Shown: positions 44,231-56,220 of the stretch, piece by piece
How positions within the stretch are numbered: position 1 is the stretch's first letter
Layout: each line of letters opens with the position of its first letter
NCBI GenBank assembly: GCA_032717465.1
Contig: JAVRFU010003718.1
Location: 3,460,445-3,524,444, forward strand
Length of the DNA stretch: 64,000 nt
Reading direction: 5' to 3'
Source of the DNA: Coenobita brevimanus
Taxonomy: Eukaryota > Arthropoda > Malacostraca > Decapoda > Coenobitidae
Translations under genes and position numbers: made by a program
The notes under the pieces: generated by a model
What the model was told of the DNA's origin: nothing
Seen by the model: the letters and a program-made list of their open reading frames with translations, nothing else
The model's database searches: none

Positions 44231-44398
44231 CATACATACATACACATTATGAAGGCAGAACGACAGAATAAAAAACAACGTAAAATGATTGAATGTGGCA
44301 TGTGCTAACATAAATGGCTTAACCTCAGCAATGCTGGAAATCAACAATTTCTTGACGGTAAATGAGCCCGATATTATGTGCTTCGTAGAGACCAAGCT
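44231..44398 (+). mobile_element. CR1/L2 5' end fragment (fused to RTE-II)
   Basis: CATACATACA, CATTATGAAGG and an ACGACAG leader, then ANINGLTSAMLEINNF and DIMCFVETKL, then an abrupt join to RTE-II at 44,399. The join keeps the frame open. Confidence 0.75.
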
Positions 44399-44594
44399 AT
44401 TTGTTCTAAGATGTTTAGTGGAGAAGTATCTAGAGAAGAGAAAGAAAGTGTATGCTGCCTTCATGGACTTGGAAAAAGCTTATGACAGAATAGATAGGCA
44501 AGGTATGTGGAAGGTATTAAGAATATATGGAGTGGAGGGGAAATTGTTGAGTGCTGTGAAGAGTATGAACGAGGGAGCTAGGGCAACGGTGTGA
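44289..44594 (+). pseudogene. In-frame CR1 endonuclease / RTE-II RT fusion frame
   Basis: Codons 1-37 are CR1/L2 endonuclease N-terminus. The remainder is RTE-II RT (FVLRCLVEKYLEKRKKVY, AAFMDLEKAYDRIDRQG, LLSAVKSMNEGARATV), ending at a nonsense codon where other copies read VRVDGE. The start codon called here is not ATG-supported. There is no reason to think it is expressed. Confidence 0.7.
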
Positions 44595-45573
44595 GTGGAT
44601 GGTGAGCTGAGTGAGTTCTTTAATATCAATGTGGGACTGAAACGGTTCTGTGATGTCTCCATGGCTGTTTAATATATACATGGATGGGGTTGTAAAGGAG
44701 ATGCAAGGTAGGCCAGTGGATGTGGGGGTGGCTCTAATGAACGAGGGTGAGATTTGGAAGATTCCGGAGTTGCTGTTTGCTGATGATGCAGTATGTTGAG
44801 TGAGGATGAATGGGAGTTGCAAGATTTGGTGAATGAATTTGGGACAATGTGTAGGAAGAGGAATTGGAAAGTTAATGTAAACAAAAGTAAAGTTATGGTG
44901 TTTGAGAGGAATGAAGTCACAGAGTATGCAGTGAGGTTGGATGGTGAGGATATGGAGAATGTGAGTGCATTCAAGTACTTGGGTAAAGTGATGAGTAAGG
45001 ATGGAACTTTGGGGAATGAAGTGCTTGAAAGGGTACAGCAGGGAAGGCAGGTTGTTGGTACACTGAAAGCAGTGATGAGAAATAGGGAGGTGAGTATGGA
45101 AGTTAAGAAGACACTCCATGATAGTATTCTGATCCCTACCCTGACGTATGGAAGCATGGCGTGGATCTTGCAAAAGGGGAACAAGTCAAGAGTAAGAGCA
45201 GTGGAAATGAGTTACTTGAGAGGAGTATGTGCAGTGACGTGGAGGGACAGGTTGACGAATGAAGAAGTGAAGGAACGTTGTGGGGTGGATGTGGATGTGG
45301 TTGAGAAGATTAGGAGAAATAACCTGAGGTGGTTTGGACATGTGAAGAGAATGGAGAATGACTAAGAGGGTGTATGTAGGTGAGGTGGAAGAAGGGAGAG
45401 GGAGGGGTAGACCGAGGATGAGGTGGAGGGATGGAGCTGAGAGATATATGAGGGAGGGGAGGGTGAGTTGGGGGGAGGGTAGTCAAATGGTGGGTGACAG
45501 AGCGACTTGGAGGCGTTTTGTGTGCGGCCACCCTTTGCGGGATTAGGCCGTCGGGCTATAGATAGATAGATAG
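44399..45573 (+). mobile_element. RTE-II 3' part (copy C)
   Basis: It starts further 5' than copies A and B, at TTTGTTCTAAGATG, and reads uninterrupted through AAGAATATATGGAGTGG (44,518-44,534), the place where A and B begin and copy i ends. It shares the motif C frameshift and the RMEND stop with A and B. It ends in a GATA tail near 45,573. Frame 44,793-45,365 corresponds to 324-896. Confidence 0.85.
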
Positions 45574-47324
45574 GCATTAAACATATGAAACATGCATAAC
45601 ACTCATCTATCGGTGGTAATGTTGTGTTGGAAGAGGGAAGCTAGCAGTCTCCTGCTGAGCAGTGTTGCCAGATTCCCAAACCCATATTATCGTACACGGC
45701 ACGTTAAAATTATCACTTTTTCATCCAAATTATCTCACTCATAAACAAAGGCATTTCTTCACATCTGTTCCAAAATCTTTATGCCTCTATAATATCCTCT
45801 TTCCAGATCATCACCATTCCCCTTGTACATCATCATCAACACTGAATCCTGTGTTGCCCCATGAGGAGCGTAAGTGCCCGGGGGTAGGCAAGTTGGACCT
45901 GACATTTAAGATGAGAGTCAGCAGCCTCACTCATCCCTCAGTGGCATTACTTGAGCAATAAACCCCAACCACCCATCTGATATAAACCTGCACTGCCTCA
46001 ATCCAAATGGAGTGCCTTATTTACCCACTAAATCACCAGGTGTCATAATTTGGTTATATGATTACCACCCAGCATAGTAAATGGTTTCCTGGTGTACAGG
46101 AAACCATTTACTATCTTGAATACCCTCACTGCCCACCACTACCTTTCCTTCAACATTCTTCACACACTGATATCCCAATATTCCCTCTTCATGTGATTTG
46201 CCACCTTAAGTATCATAGTCTTCCACTGCACATTATTAAGGTTGTCAAGTAAATGTCTCTGAGACTCAGATTTTGCCCTGAAAACCTCTTATCTAGCCCT
46301 ATGATTGCCACTAAACTGTGAAACTATTTTTGAACAAGTCAGCCAAGCAGCATAATTTGTATGAAAGTATAGTTCACAAGAAATGAGCTGACAATTATCT
46401 TACCTAACTTCTTATACCAAGACGTAGACTCGTCACATACCGAACAAACCACATTTTCTGGCCCTGAGTCGGTCAGTTAATAACGAGCATCGGTCACAAA
46501 GCCCTTTTCACACTCGCTGCACTTAATGTGAAAACTTGAATTTCACTGCCCCCTCATCATTAGCATTTTTAGTTTTTCAATCACTGTCCAACAAAGACAC
46601 TACCCACATCATGTAACAACTAACACATTTTATCTGACTGTCCAAATCTTACTCTTGTTCGCATTAAGCTCCCACACCACACAATAAAGTTAGTGCGGAA
46701 CTGCACACTCAGTTATTATATGAAATGAAGGGCAAGGAAATAAATAAATAAATGCTTCTCCACACAACAACAGTTAACACAACAGCTTAGGCAGGCAGCA
46801 GCTGGTATGGGACGTGGGTCATGTGGGTCGGCTTAGATTAAAGAACTCTACCAGCGACCAACAAAAGTACAACACAGGAGTTGTAAACAAATGAACCTAC
46901 GTGGAAATCCACTAGCTAAATGCACCCACTTCCCACTCTGTTTCTCCCGTGCAACTGAGAGATATTAACATGCTGGTGAATAATTAACAGAAAAATTAAA
47001 TCTTTGTGTTACTGCACGATGGTTACTTCCCTCTGCCCGAAATTGGGACTCTGCTGTCGTTCGAGATATTTTTCTGGCTCCCTGGAATGTACCTACATCT
47101 TTAGGTGGTAAAACAGATCTGGATGATGACGATGATAACAATGTTGAATTGTAAATAACATTCAATAAAGTTTGTTTCATTTAACCTGGCCTCCCCATCA
47201 CCCCTTACAGCCAGCCCAGTCCACAGGCAAAGACAGACAGAGAAAAAGGGCATAATATACCACATTAAAACCACCACCATCATCATCATCACCCCACTTC
47301 TATTCACACAAGCGTCCACGCACA
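45574..47324. repeat. Block P (copy C, with deletion)
   Basis: Colinear with block P A but more diverged. About 300 bp is missing between the hairpin (46,112) and ATCTTGAATACC, which removes most of the old RT remnant. The hairpin stem is 15 bp here. No gene is seen. Confidence 0.8.
46076..46112. repeat. Perfect 15-bp stem hairpin at a deletion junction
   Basis: AGTAAATGGTTTCCT (46,076-46,090) and its exact reverse complement (46,098-46,112) flank the loop GGTGTAC. In the other copies the right stem is only 12 bp, and the deletion in this copy begins just after it. Confidence 0.85.
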
Positions 47325-47496
47325 CATACATACATACCCATTATGAAGGGAGAACGACAGAATAAAAAACAACGTAAAATGATTGAATGTGGCATATGCT
47401 AACATAAATGGCTTAACCTCAGCAATGCTGGAAATCAACAATTTCTTGACGGTAAATGAGCCCGATATTATGTGCTTCGTAGAGACCAAGCTAAGA
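47325..47496 (+). mobile_element. CR1/L2 5' end fragment (next to RTE-I f)
   Basis: The same leader and AYANINGLTSAMLEINNF, EPDIMCFVETKL coding as at 5.6 and 44.3 kb. It breaks off after CCAAGCTAAG, where the RTE-I tail starts. Confidence 0.75.
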
Positions 47497-47525
47497 ATCT
47501 ATCTACCTATCTATTGCCAGACGCC

Positions 47526-48665
47526 TCAATCCCGTTTGGGGTGGCCACAAACAAATCGCCCCCAAGTCGCCCTGTCCCCAGCCATTTCACTGCCCTGCTC
47601 CCAACTCACACCCCCCTCTCTCATATACCTCTCCACCCCATCTCTCCATCTCATCCTCGGCCTCCCCCTCCCTCTTTCCCCCTCCACCTCACTCATATAC
47701 ACTCTCTTCGTCAGTCTTTCACCCTCCATCCTCTCCACATGGCCTAACCACCTCAGTGTGTTCCTCATAACGCTTCCTATCACATACACATCAACACCAC
47801 AACGCTCCTTTATATCCTCATTCGTCAGCCTGTCTCTCCACGTGACTCCACAGGCTCCTCTTAAATAACTCAGTTCCACTGCTCTCACTCTTGACTTGTG
47901 TCCTTCCAACAATGTCCAAGCTTCACTTCCGTACGATAAAGTTGGTATCACAATACTGTCGTGTAGTAACTTTTTCACTTCCATGCTCACTTCCCTGTTT
48001 CTTATCACTGCTTTCAAAGAACCAGCAACCTTTCTTCCCTGCTGTACTCTTTCAAGCACTTCACCCTCCAAACCTCCATCCTTACTCATCACACTACCCA
48101 AGTACTTAAACGTACTCACATTTTCCAATTCCTCACCATCCAACCTCGCTCTACATTCACTGACTTCACCCCTCTCAAAGACCATCACTTTACTCTTCCC
48201 TACATTCACCTTTAGATTCCATTTCTTACACACTCTCTCAAACTCATCCACCAAGCCTTGCAGCTCCCCTTCGTCTTCACTCAACAACACAGTATCATCT
48301 GCAAACAACAGTACAGGGAGTTTCCAAACACTATCCTCTCCCACCAGGGCCACTCCAACATCCACTACCCTACCTTGTACCTCTTTTATTACCCCATCCA
48401 TGTACAGATTGAACAACCATGGAGACATGACACATCCCTGTTTCAACCCAACTTTCAAAGAGAAAAATTCACTTAGTTCACCATCCACACGCACTGCAGC
48501 CTTCGCACCATCGTACATACTCTTCACAGCATTCAACAACTTCCCATCTACTCCATATATTCTTAACACTTTCCACAATCCTAGTCTATCCACCCTGTCA
48601 TATGCTTTCTCCAAATCCATGAAAGCCGCATACAACTTCTTACCCTTCTCTAGAAACTTTTCCAC
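47526..48665 (-). pseudogene. RTE-I RT palm and C-terminal region
   Basis: A 379-codon frame from AAFMDLEKAYDRVDRLG (A) through GLKQGCVMSPWLFNLYMDG (B), LLFADDTVLLSEDEGEL (C), KYLGSVMSKDGGLEGE and LRWLGHVERM to RRFVCGHPKRD. The catalytic aspartates are retained. Confidence 0.85.
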
Positions 48666-48796
48666 TAGAGATCTGAGAATGAATATCTGATCTACACAAC
48701 CTCTTCCCTTCCTAAAGCCTCCCTGTTCTTCTCCAACTAATTTCTCTGTTCTTTCTCAAACTCTCTCAATAAGTATCCTACCATACACTTTTCCTA

Positions 48797-49693
48797 TTAT
48801 ACTAAGAAGACAAATGCCCCTATGATTACCACACATTTTTTTTTCCCTTTTCCTTTGTACAAGGGAATAATTATACCTGACTTCCAATCCTCCGGGACTC
48901 TACCTTCCTCCCAGGTCAATCTGCACATCTTCCACATCCATTCTACTACTATCTCTCCCCCATGCTTCAGCATTTCACCACACTCTCCATCAATTCCTGG
49001 GACTTTCCCCGATTTAACTTTCTTCATTGCTTCCACAACTTCTATCCTACTGATTTCTTCCTGTCTTCTCACCTCCCTCCTTCTCCCAGCCATTCCCCAG
49101 CCACTTATATTCGCATTACTTCCATCCTCCACATTCAAGAATTCCTTAAAGTGTTCTCTCCATCTGCTCACTTTTTCTCCCTTCTCCACTAGTAATCTAC
49201 CATTTTTATCTTTCACTCCCCTGCTAACTTCACTTCCACCCTGTCTTACTCTTTTCACCTCCTTCCAGAACATTTTCTTACAGTCCCTCCACTTTACACT
49301 CAATTTCCTTCCAAATTCCCCATCCACTCTCTTCTTACTCTCTCTTACTAATCTTTTCACCTCTCTCTTTCTTTCTACATATAACTCTCTCTTCCGCCTC
49401 TCAACTTCTTCCACGCCCCTATTTCTCATCCATTCATTGTATGCTTTCTTCTTTTGTGCCACAGCCTGTTTCACCTCTTCAGTCCACCACGCTGTTCCTT
49501 GCACCCCCCTTCCGTCTTCTCTTCCTTCCACACACCACATCACATGCTGCACATATTTCTTCTGTAAATATTCTACACACACCTTCCACGTCCCCCATCT
49601 GCTCCAATTCATATTTGCCCAATCGTTCCTCCACTTCTCTCTTATACTCTGCCTTTTTCTCATCCTCTTGTAACCTTTCCACTCTCCTTGCAA
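48797..49693 (-). pseudogene. RTE-I linker and early RT fragment
   Basis: A 298-codon frame. It begins out of frame, enters the native frame at VQGTAWWTEEVKQAVAQ and continues with RRKRELYVERKREVKRLV, SRWREHFKEFLNVE, GKVPGIDGECGEMLKHGG and IIIPLYKGKG. It then loses the frame in an A/T run at 48,838. Confidence 0.8.
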
Positions 49694-49904
49694 CTACTCC
49701 TTCCTCTCGTCTTTCCCTTCTTCTATTCTTCCATCTTACTTGAACTTTAATTCTGGCCACCACCAAGTAGTGGTCAGAAAGTCCACTCCCCCAACCTCTA
49801 TAAACTCTTGCATCTTTTACACATCTTCGCATCCTTTCATCCACACACACATAATCAATCATTGCCTTCCTTTCACTCAGTTCACCACCCACCCTTCTCA
49901 TCAC
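49479..49904 (-). pseudogene. RTE-I endonuclease C-terminal fragment
   Basis: A 141-codon frame from RRVGGELSERKAMIDYVC and GLSDHYLVVARIKVQV into the linker ELEQMGDVEGVCRIF. It follows in the same frame as the next feature, separated only by the nonsense at 49,905-49,907. Confidence 0.8.
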
Positions 49905-49907
49905 TCG

Positions 49908-50627
49908 TCATGTATACCTGTGGATCATTTTATACCTGAAGAGGGTATTGGCTATCACCAACCCCCTCCCAGCACAAATGTCCACTAACGCACTCCCATT
50001 CTCATCTACCTCAGCAGGCACACCCCACTCACCAACTATTCCATCCACCTTCACATTCCCAACTTTACCATTCATATCACCAATCAAAAACACTCTCTCA
50101 TTCCTTCCAAACTTTTCCATGCACACTTCTACATTTGTCCAGAACTCTTCTCTTACTCTTCTAGCACGATCTTGCGTTGGCGCATACACACACACAATTG
50201 CCCACATTTGTATTCCAACTTTCAACTTTACCCACACAATCCTTGATCCAAATGATCCATACTGTCTTATGCTCCTCTTCCATCTTTTACTCACAACTAT
50301 ACATACTCCTTCCTTTGCCCTCTCATTCTCACCTACTCCTGCACATATACCCCATCCATACTCCCATTCTCTCACACTTTCTCCTCTCCATTTTGTTTCA
50401 GTTATTCCACATACATCCACTTTCGCATCCTCAAGCACCTGGACAATCTCTCTCTCTTTCACCTCATCATTTGCTCCACTTACATTCCAAGTTCCAATTG
50501 CAATGTCCTTTGTCCGGTCCTTGGTCGTCAACGTTTGGTCAGTCCTTGTCCGAGGCTTCTTGTTTGTTTTTTTAGTTAGTTGTTTTCCGGGGAGGGGCAC
50601 TAACCCTCCGCCAACCCTTTTAGTCAC
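49908..50627 (-). pseudogene. RTE-I endonuclease N-terminal part
   Basis: A 239-codon frame open through the leader (LVPLPGKQLTKKTNKKP), then GTWNVSGANDEVKERE, CGITETKWRGESVREW, VCVYAPTQDRARR and FLIGDMNGKVGN, ending at YT then TGA. The open leader leaves it unclear whether translation starts at the Met before TTKDRTKD or upstream. Confidence 0.8.
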
Positions 50628-50689
50628 CTTTTACGACAAGCAGGGATACTGGGGGAGTATTCTTGAAAAAAAAACCTACCCCCAGGGGT

Positions 50690-51066
50690 ATTATATGTTT
50701 CTTAATTGCAAACTGAAACAAAAGGAAGGAATCAACAAACTGAAAGTAGAAGGAAAGGTCTATAAAGATGCGGCAATGCAAGTTGAAATGATGAACAAAT
50801 GTTTCAAATAGGTTTTCGCTTGAGAAAGTGATTTCGTGGAGGGGGAGGGAGTGACTAAAATTGTTGTGATAAAAGATGTAAAAGTGGAAGTGAAGGAAGT
50901 GTATAAATTACTGGAAATTCAAGATGTAAGGAAAACTCCAGGGCTGGGCAGAATCACTAACTGGGTACTGAAGGGATGCAGAGAACAACTGGCAGATAAA
51001 ATTCACAGTTAAATTCTGTGTTCTCTGGAAGAAGTGCCAAGAGAATGGAAGAGGGCCAATGTGGTA
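50690..51066 (+). mobile_element. CR1/L2 middle part (unit 3)
   Basis: Begins at TATTATATGTTTCTTAATTGC beside the RTE-I 5' end and matches 8,694-9,073. It has the same stop after KDAAMQVEMMNKCFK. Confidence 0.8.
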
Positions 51067-52429
51067 TGGCAGAATCCCGATTTAAGACAACACGAAACAA
51101 CGATCATACAATAACAAAGGCATATCATTTCTCCCATAATTACTTAATAGCACGGTAATACCAAACTACTCAATTGCACGAGAGAAACTGTGGGAAATGG
51201 GTGTGTTAAGGTATTGTATTTCAAGATATAACTCGTGTGTTATGCTTTTGTTGGTCACTGATTGGCTTCCTCGACCCGATCCAACCCACGTGACCCATGT
51301 CCCATATCACCTGCCACAGCCTGCCTCACTGTTGTGTAGACAGTCGCTGTGATCAGAAGTTTATTTGCTTTATTCCTTGCTCCTCATTTCCTCTCAGAAC
51401 TCTGAGCACATACTTTCAAAGTAACTTTAGTTATGCCTAAACACCATGAAAGTGCTATGAACACAAGAAAAGCATTTATTCGAAATGAAACTAAAATTGT
51501 TGGACAAAGTGGCATGTGGTGTGGGAGCTTAAATGCAAATGATCAGACAGATATGACTCAGGTGTGTTTACGATGTGGATAGTTCTCTTTGTTGGAAAAA
51601 AAAAAAGTTAATGATGAAGGAGCAGTAAAATTCAGGTTTTCACCTTTAGTGCAGCATGTAAAAAGAAAAAGGGGGGGAGAGGGTTTTGTGCCTGATGTTT
51701 ATCATGAACTGATGATCTTTGGTCGAGATAATTCGCATCTTACGATATGTCAAGACACTAGGTGTTTACATACAGAGTTAGGTAAACATAACGTGGGTTC
51801 AGTTCCTGTGAATTATGCTGCCATACAAATAATACTGCTTTGCTGACTTGCTTATTATTCACGATTACTGCATTCGTGTACTGTCTCTGAGAAGTGAGAA
51901 ATACGCAATCACTCGATGATGACAATTTCTTCATAGCATTTTGTTTCCTTTACTGTTGACCACTAATGGCTTTCAAAAATAAGTTTCACAGTGCTTTTTT
52001 TTTTTTTTTTTTTAACCGCCAAAAGTAATCCTGGTGAAATATGCCTGATGCTGGTATGCCATTGTTCACGAGTTGATTAGGTCAAAAGTTTTTTCCTTGA
52101 TTGGTAATGAGGACATTCAAGAGGCTTAGTGGCAATCCTTGGTGATTCATATTTTTATGGGGAGTATTAGGGGGCAATACTAATCAGTCAGGTTAGAAAG
52201 CAGTATGCACTGATGTGTCCAATCGGTGAGATCGTATCTAAACACACTGTCTTGGCTGTCTTAAGGCAGGCGTATTTGTAATAATCTATCTATATTTTTA
52301 ACGAAAAACATGAGGCTCCTAGAACCTAAACCCCTACTTTACATGTAAATATATGTCACGTTTCAGCACTAATTTGATTTTGCACGAGGTTCTGCATAAC
52401 CTATCTCGTGCTGTATGAAGACTCTACTG
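51067..52429. mobile_element. Unclassified TA-flanked insertion (unit 3)
   Basis: Third copy of the 1.4-kb insertion at the identical CR1/L2 position (1,363 bp), with the same T-rich run and remnant frame (51,589-51,846). No domain is recognised. Confidence 0.6.
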
Positions 52430-52984
52430 TACCAATTTGTTAGGGAGGAAACAAAGAAGAACCTCTGAATCACAGACCAGTGCTCTTGGCCACCATAGAC
52501 GCAAAATTGTTCGAGAGAATCACGAAAGACAGATGGATAAAATATCTGGAGGAGATGGAGATTATGGAAGAAAGATAGTTTGGATTCAGATGTGAAAGGT
52601 GTGTGTTTCCAACCTGTTGAGCTTCTACTCAAGGGTGATAGAAGTGCTATAGGAAAGGGGTAGTTGAGTGAACAGTGTGTATTTAGATCTCGAGAAAGCC
52701 TTTGACAAGGTAACCCATTGCAACTAATGTGGAAATTGGAGCACACAGGACTGAAGGGGAACTTTCTGGAGTGGTTGAGAGACTTCTTGTGAGACTGACT
52801 AATGAGAACATTAATACAGGACAGTAATGCAAGTGTCTTTGCTGATGATGTGAAGATCATGAGGAAAGTACAAGTTGAACAAGACTGTAAAATGCTGCAG
52901 GAGAACCTGGATAGCAATCATGATTGGAGCCACATGAGGGAAATAAAAATTCTACGCAAAAAAATGTACAATACTGGAAATGGG
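52430..52984 (+). mobile_element. CR1/L2 RT part, motif B deleted (unit 3)
   Basis: Colinear with 10,449-11,004 and 30,373-30,928. It includes the same internal deletion before SVFADDVKIMRKVQVEQDC and ends at GAAATGGGT with the RTE tail. Confidence 0.75.
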
Positions 52985-55467
52985 TCTATCTATCTCTTGC
53001 CAGATGCCTGAATCCCGTTCGGGGTGGCAACAAACAAATCGCCTCCAAGTCGACTTGTCCCCGGCATTTTATTGCCCTGATCCAAGCTAACACACCCCTC
53101 TCTCGTATACTTCTCCATTTCATCCCTCCATCTCATCCTTAGCTTCCCCCTCCCTCATCCCCCCTTCCACCTCACTCACATACACTCTCCTCATCAATCT
53201 CTCACTCTCTATCCTCTCCACATGGCCAAACCACCTCAATGTGTTTCTCCTAAAACTCCCTATCACATCCACATCCACACCACAACGCTCCTTCACTTCT
53301 TCATTTGTCAGTCTGTCTCTCCATGTGACTCCACAGGCTCCTCTTAAATAACTTATTTCCACTGCTCTCACTCTTGACCTGCGTCTCTCCAACAACGTCC
53401 AAGCTCCACTTGCATATGTTAGAGTTGGTATCACAATACTGTCACGTAGTAGCTTTATCAATTCCATGCTCACTTCCCTGTTTCTTATCACTGCTTTCAA
53501 GGAACCAGCAACTTTTCTTCCTTGTTGTATCCTTTCAAGCACTTCACCCTCTAAACTTCCATCCTTACTCATCACACTACCCAAGTATTTAAATGCACTC
53601 ACATTTTTCATTTCTTCCACATCCAACCCCACTGTACATTCACTGACATCACTTCTCTTGAAGACCATGGATAACTTTACTCTTCCCTACATTCACCTTT
53701 AGATCCTGTTTCTTACAGACTCTCCCAAACACATCCACCAAGCCTTGCAGCTCACCTTCATCTTCACTTAACATAGTATCATCTGCAAACAACAGTACAA
53801 GGAGTTTCCAAACACTGACCTCTCTCATTAAGGCCACTCGAACATCCACTGCCCTACATATGGAGAAGCATCAGCAAGAGGACACTGCAAAAAATTGCAT
53901 AAGAAGAGAGGTGATAAAGACATAAGGAAATTCAGTTTCCCAAACACAGCAATTGATCAATGGAATGCACTACCGAATGAAATAGTGTGTGCCAAAACAA
54001 TTTACAAATTTAAGGATATGTACGATAAATATGGTTTAAGACACGGGACAGTACGAGATTGACTCATTCCTGTAAAGATACAATTAGGTAAGAACTGTAT
54101 CTCTTTTATAACCCCATCCATATACAGATTGAACAACCATGGAGACATGACACACCCTTGATTCAATACAACCTTCAAATAGAAAATGTCACTCAGTTAA
54201 CTATCCATACGCACTACGGACTTAGCACCCTCACACATATTCTTCACAGAATTCAACAACTTCCCATCTAACCCAAATATTCTTAATACAGTCCACAATC
54301 CTTGTCTATCCACCCTGTGCTATACTTTATCCAAATCTGTGAAGGCCACATACAACTTCTTTCTAGAAATATTCCACTAAAGATCTAAGAATGAATATCT
54401 GATCTATACAACCTTTTCCCTTCTTAAAGCCTCCCTGTTCTTCTCCAATTAATTCCTCTGTTATTTCCCTAACTCTATCAATAAGCATCCTACCGTATAC
54501 TGTTCCTATTACACGAAGAAGACAAATGCCCCTGTGATTACCACGCACTTCTGTTTCCCCTTTCCCTTTGTACTGTACAAGGAAATAATTATAAATGACT
54601 TCCAATCCTCCACGACTCTACCTTCCCCCCAGACCAATCTGCACATCTTCCACAACTATTCTACTACGATCTCCCCCCTATGCTTCCGCACTTCAACACA
54701 CACTCCATCAATTCCTGCAGCTTTCCCCATTATGACTTTCATCATTGCTTCTACAACTTCTATTCTACTGATTTCTTCCTTTCCTCTCGCATCCATCATT
54801 CTCCCAGCCACTCCCCGGCCACATATACTTGCATTACCTTCATTCTCTATGTTCAACAATTCATTAAAGTGCTCTCTCCATCTGCTCACCTTTTCTCCTT
54901 TCTCAAATAGTAATCTACCATTTTTATCTTTCACTCCCCTACTAACTTAACTGCCACCCTGTCTGACTCTCTTTATCTCTTTCCAAAACATTTTCTTACA
55001 TTCCTTCCACTTGAAATTCAAATTCCTTCCAAATTCCTCATCCACTCTCTTTTACTCTCTCTTATAAATCTTTTCACCTCTCTCATCCATTCTACATATA
55101 ACTCTCTCTACCATCTCTCAACTTCTTCCACGCCCTTATTTCTCATCCATTCATTATATACTTTTTTCTTTTGTGCCACAGCCTGTCCCACCTCCTCATT
55201 AAACCATGGTGTTCCTTGCACTCCCTTTCGTCTTCTCTTCACCCCACAAACCATCTCACATGCTGGACACATTTCTTCTGTGAATATCTTACACACACCT
55301 TCCACGTCCCCCATCTGCTCCAATTCATATTTACCCAATCTTTCCCCTACTTCTCTCTTATATTCTGCCTTCTTCTCATCCTATTGTAACCTTTCCACTC
55401 TCCTTGCAAATACTCCTTCCTCCTGTCTTTCCCTTCTTCTATTTCTCCATTTTACTTGGACATTGAT
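52985..55467 (-). mobile_element. Broken RTE element (copy g, unit 3)
   Basis: The 3' tail is in the same CR1/L2 position as copies a and d. Frame 53,120-53,668 holds the RT C-terminus (KYLGSVMSKDGSLEGEV, RDRLTNEEVKERCGV, LRWFGHVERI). Further upstream are FADDTMLSEDEGEL (53,649-53,849), RT start (54,363-54,605), linker (54,656-54,934) and linker/EN (55,108-55,338) pieces. A CR1/L2 3' fragment is inserted at 53,859-54,095. Much of the protein resembles RTE-I more than RTE-II. Confidence 0.75.
53859..54095 (+). mobile_element. CR1/L2-type 3' end inserted in RTE copy g
   Basis: It interrupts the RTE sequence between GCCCTAC and TGTATCTCTTTTATAACCCC. An open reading from 53,862 gives a CR1/L2-like C-terminus (RKFSFPNTAIDQWNALPNE, IVCAKTIYKFKDMYDKYG, HGTVRD, stop at 54,060-54,062). 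It then has a short 3' UTR and AATTAGGTAAG, a tail related to that at 5,573. It is a severely 5'-truncated insertion from a family different from copy 1. Confidence 0.75.
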
Positions 55468-55890
55468 TAAACTCATATATACTGCTTTCACTCTTGATTT
55501 CTGTCCCTCCAACAATGTCCAAGCTTCACTTCCATACATTAGAGCTGATATCACAATACTATCTTGTAGTGGCTTTTTCACTTCCATGCTCACTTTCTTG
55601 TTTCTTATCACTGCTTTGAAGGAACCAGCAATCTATCTTCCCTGTTGCACCATTTCAAGCACTTCACCCTCTAAACTTCCATCCTTACTCATCACACTAC
55701 CCAAGTACTTAAATATACTCACATTTCTCATTTCCTCATCATCAAACCTCACTGTACTTGTACATTCACTGACATCACTCTCTTCATGACCATAACTTTA
55801 CTCTTCCCTACATTCACCTACAGATTTCGTTTCTTACACACTTTTCAAATCTCATCCACCAAGCCTTGCACCTCCCGTTCGTCTTCACAT
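55468..55890 (-). mobile_element. RTE RT C-terminal fragment, rearranged
   Basis: RT C-terminal sequence reappears here directly against endonuclease/linker sequence: the frame 55,381-55,611 reads VSMEVKKPLQDSIVI, EAWTLLEGQKSRVKAVY, then WRNRRRERQEEGVFARR. A second broken copy or a duplicated, inverted-order segment is implied. It fades out near 55,890. Confidence 0.65.
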
Positions 55891-56041
55891 ATGAAATTCA
55901 TCTAAACTAATCTCTTCCCATCACATCACTAACATATTCAATCCCATTATTATGATCAACTCAAATTCTCATTTCTACCTCCCCCCCCTCCCCCCAAAAA
56001 AATGTCATTATAGGATGAAATATACTACATCACATCATCAT
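55891..56041. other. Unassigned spacer with poly-C/poly-A run
   Basis: No feature is recognised apart from a run of C, T and A (55,979-56,001). It separates minus-strand RTE pieces from a plus-strand RTE copy. Confidence 0.5.
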
Positions 56042-56220
56042 GGAGGAGTGTTTATAGTTGTGAGTAAAAGATGGAAGAAGAACAAAAGAGAGTATGGATC
56101 AGTTGGGTCAAGGATTGTGTGGGTAAAGTTGAAAGTTGGAATACAAATGTGGGCGATTCTGTGCGTGTATGCGCCAACGCAAGATCGTGAAGCAGAGTGA
56201 GAGATGAGTTCTAGACAAAT

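Larger units (their letters stand above)
47497..50689 (-). mobile_element. Full-length RTE-I element (copy f)
   Basis: 3.19 kb from the ATCT-rich tail (47,497) to the leader end CCCCAGGGG (50,689). It has both ends like copy e but more lesions: a nonsense at 49,905-49,907 (Trp of YTWRV), frameshifts near 49,500 and 48,838, and a stop near 48,760. The left flank is the CR1/L2 5' end and the right flank is the CR1/L2 middle, with the intervening CR1 sequence missing. Confidence 0.9.
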
